Assembly (NCBI GenBank): GCA_004802705.1
Contig: SGPL01000613.1
Coordinates: 1-18,541, forward strand
From: Bondarzewia mesenterica
Lineage: Eukaryota > Basidiomycota > Agaricomycetes > Russulales > Bondarzewiaceae
Direction: 5' to 3'
DNA length: 18,541 nt
The position numbers and the translations under genes are program-made. Below the pieces are notes generated by a model, which searched no databases, was not told the DNA's origin, and was given only the letters and a program-made list of their open reading frames with translations. Positions 17,249-18,541 of this stretch are shown here, piece by piece. How positions within the stretch are numbered: the stretch's first letter is position 1; every line of letters starts with the position of its first letter.

Positions 17249-18541
17249 AGGGGGCGGCACGGCGTATATATAACCCATCCCTTCATCATGTATTAGCGTC
17301 CTCCCACTACACCAACGACATATGAACACCATCCATCTCTCACCCTGATCTCGCTCGCATATATCTCACGCTTTCTCTGATCGACTCGACATCATCTGCT
17401 TCTCGTTCATGGCTCTTACCTCTCTCCCCTGGTGGACATTTTAGCTTGGCGCAATCTTCGTTTGCTGTTTGGTCAGGCTTCGTTTCTTTTTCTATTTATG
17501 TCTATCAGACCAATCAACCCACTCTCACCCTCTTGTTCACAATGTCCACCGTTAATCGATTGTTCCACACCTCTTCCGTTGAATCATTGTCACCGTCTCG
17601 TTCTCGTCCATCCCATCGTAACGCTTATATGTTCTTCTCTTTCTCTTTCTCTTTCTTCTCTTTGTTCCTCTCTCTCTTCTCGACTTTTTTTGACGTCATA
17701 TACTTGGAGCCACACCTGTCGTAATCTCACCTCCCTTCCCTCTTCCCGTCCTTGATGCCCAGTCTACTTTCTCATTCTCTAGGTGATTTATTATTTCGAG
17801 TCGCAGCGTTGTTCCCATCCAAGTTTATACTTACCTACCTTACGCTCATATACGTGCCTCGCCTTGTCTACTCGCAAACATCGTCTTTTTTTTTTTCTAA
17901 GTCAATTCTGTCAACCTCCTTCCCATCCCCCACCTTTGTCTGTTAGTCTGTCCGTCCGTCCATTGAGTTTTCGCCTTTTTCCTTCTCTTTATTGTCTTTC
18001 TCTTCTGATAAACCTTGTTCTCCCCTTTTACTTTTGAATACCTCGCACGTAAGTATATCGCCCTTCTACAGGCTATTCCCCCCTTTTTTCCCTTTCTTTT
18101 TCGACTCGTCCTCCCATTTCGTCTATCCCCCTATACACCGCGGGGCCTGAAGCACACACCCTGGTACATATCCGCTCGCTCGCTTTTCCGCACAGGTCTA
18201 TATGTACTCTACTATCGATACATCAATTGATGATAACATGCTTGCGACTCTCCTCTCCAGCGGGACGCTTCCGCCGTGAATCCGTGAGTGGAAAAGGTGA
18301 GAGTCAGAGGAAAGGTCCATTCACATGTGATGGAACATATGAACAAAATTAAGTATGCTAACAGCCTCGTGCGACAGACAGGTGAGAAAAATATAAGTGA
18401 GAATACAGCGGTCCACGTCCCGCGAGACGCTACCATGATGCCGACCCTAGCCCGTGTCCCCGTCCTTCGCGCCCGGTTCTGAACGTGGGGCCGCAGGGCC
18501 CGCCGCGGCGACTGCCATGCTCCCCAGTCCAAACTTGACCT
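17249..18541 (+). other. Pyrimidine-rich intergenic region at the right edge
   Basis: No gene is supported here. The first part should be the 3' UTR of the Whi3-like gene. From about 17440 to 18140 the plus strand is strongly C+T-rich, including a tract of TCTTTC units at 17638-17692 and a TCCG repeat near 17948-17961. This suits the promoter or leader of a plus-strand gene beyond the window. Small open frames on the plus strand are rich in Ser, Leu, Phe and Pro only because of this composition. The minus frame 18212-18532 shows no recognisable domain. Confidence 0.5.
17638..17692 (+). repeat. TCTTTC-type polypyrimidine tract
   Basis: A nearly pure C/T run made of irregular TCTTTC and TCTC units. 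It is simple sequence, possibly a CT box of a downstream promoter. Confidence 0.7.

Noticed and set aside
18212..18532. 106-codon minus-strand frame at the right edge
   Set aside because: No recognisable motif and no flanking exon signals.
1..18541. Mobile element, CRISPR array, prophage, or secondary-metabolite cluster
   Set aside because: No transposase, reverse transcriptase, integrase, regular repeat-spacer array, terminal inverted repeats or biosynthetic core enzyme was seen; the genes are housekeeping or signalling types.

Overview
The window looks like a piece of a filamentous basidiomycete (probably Agaricomycete) nuclear genome. The genes are eukaryotic, with many short introns (about 46-79 nt, one of 170 nt), clear fungal orthologues, and pyrimidine-rich tracts upstream of genes. 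No mobile element, CRISPR array, rRNA or tRNA gene was recognised. Two N bases (10952 and 16264) mark draft-quality sequence, and each lies near an apparent reading-frame problem.

Layout from left to right: (1) a Dbl-family RhoGEF on the minus strand, its 3' end cut by the left edge (1-3089, 9 exons seen); (2) a coiled-coil/RING-finger protein, minus strand (3431-4849, 6 exons); (3) a short-form tRNase Z, plus strand (5190-6543, 2 exons); (4) a THO complex subunit 7 (THOC7-like) gene, minus strand (6628-7854, 3 exons); (5) a VTC1-like vacuolar transporter chaperone subunit, plus strand (8196-8807, 5 exons); (6) an aldo/keto reductase, plus strand (9922-11271, 6 exons, one apparent frameshift); (7) a large Whi3/Scw1-type protein with two RRM domains, plus strand (14100-17248, about 5 exons) after an unusually long 2.8 kb upstream region. 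The right end (17249-18541) has no supported gene and is strongly pyrimidine-rich.

RING/tRNase Z and THOC7/VTC1 are divergent pairs, each separated by about 340 bp. tRNase Z and THOC7 converge with only 84 bp between stop codons. The genes are housekeeping or signalling genes (Rho signalling, ubiquitin ligation, tRNA 3' processing, mRNA export, polyphosphate/vacuole, oxidoreductase, mRNA binding) and do not form a pathway or a biosynthetic cluster.

No undescribed multi-gene system is evident. The most notable signal is splicing: rebuilding the exons by hand gives 29 introns, of which three (in the RhoGEF, the aldo/keto reductase and the Whi3-like gene) are best explained as GC-AG introns and a fourth (RING gene) possibly so. 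Other points of interest are a basic N-terminal leader with a second in-frame ATG on the tRNase Z, an RRM1 split by an ~85-residue Gly/Ser/Asn-rich insertion, and the two frame problems near N bases.
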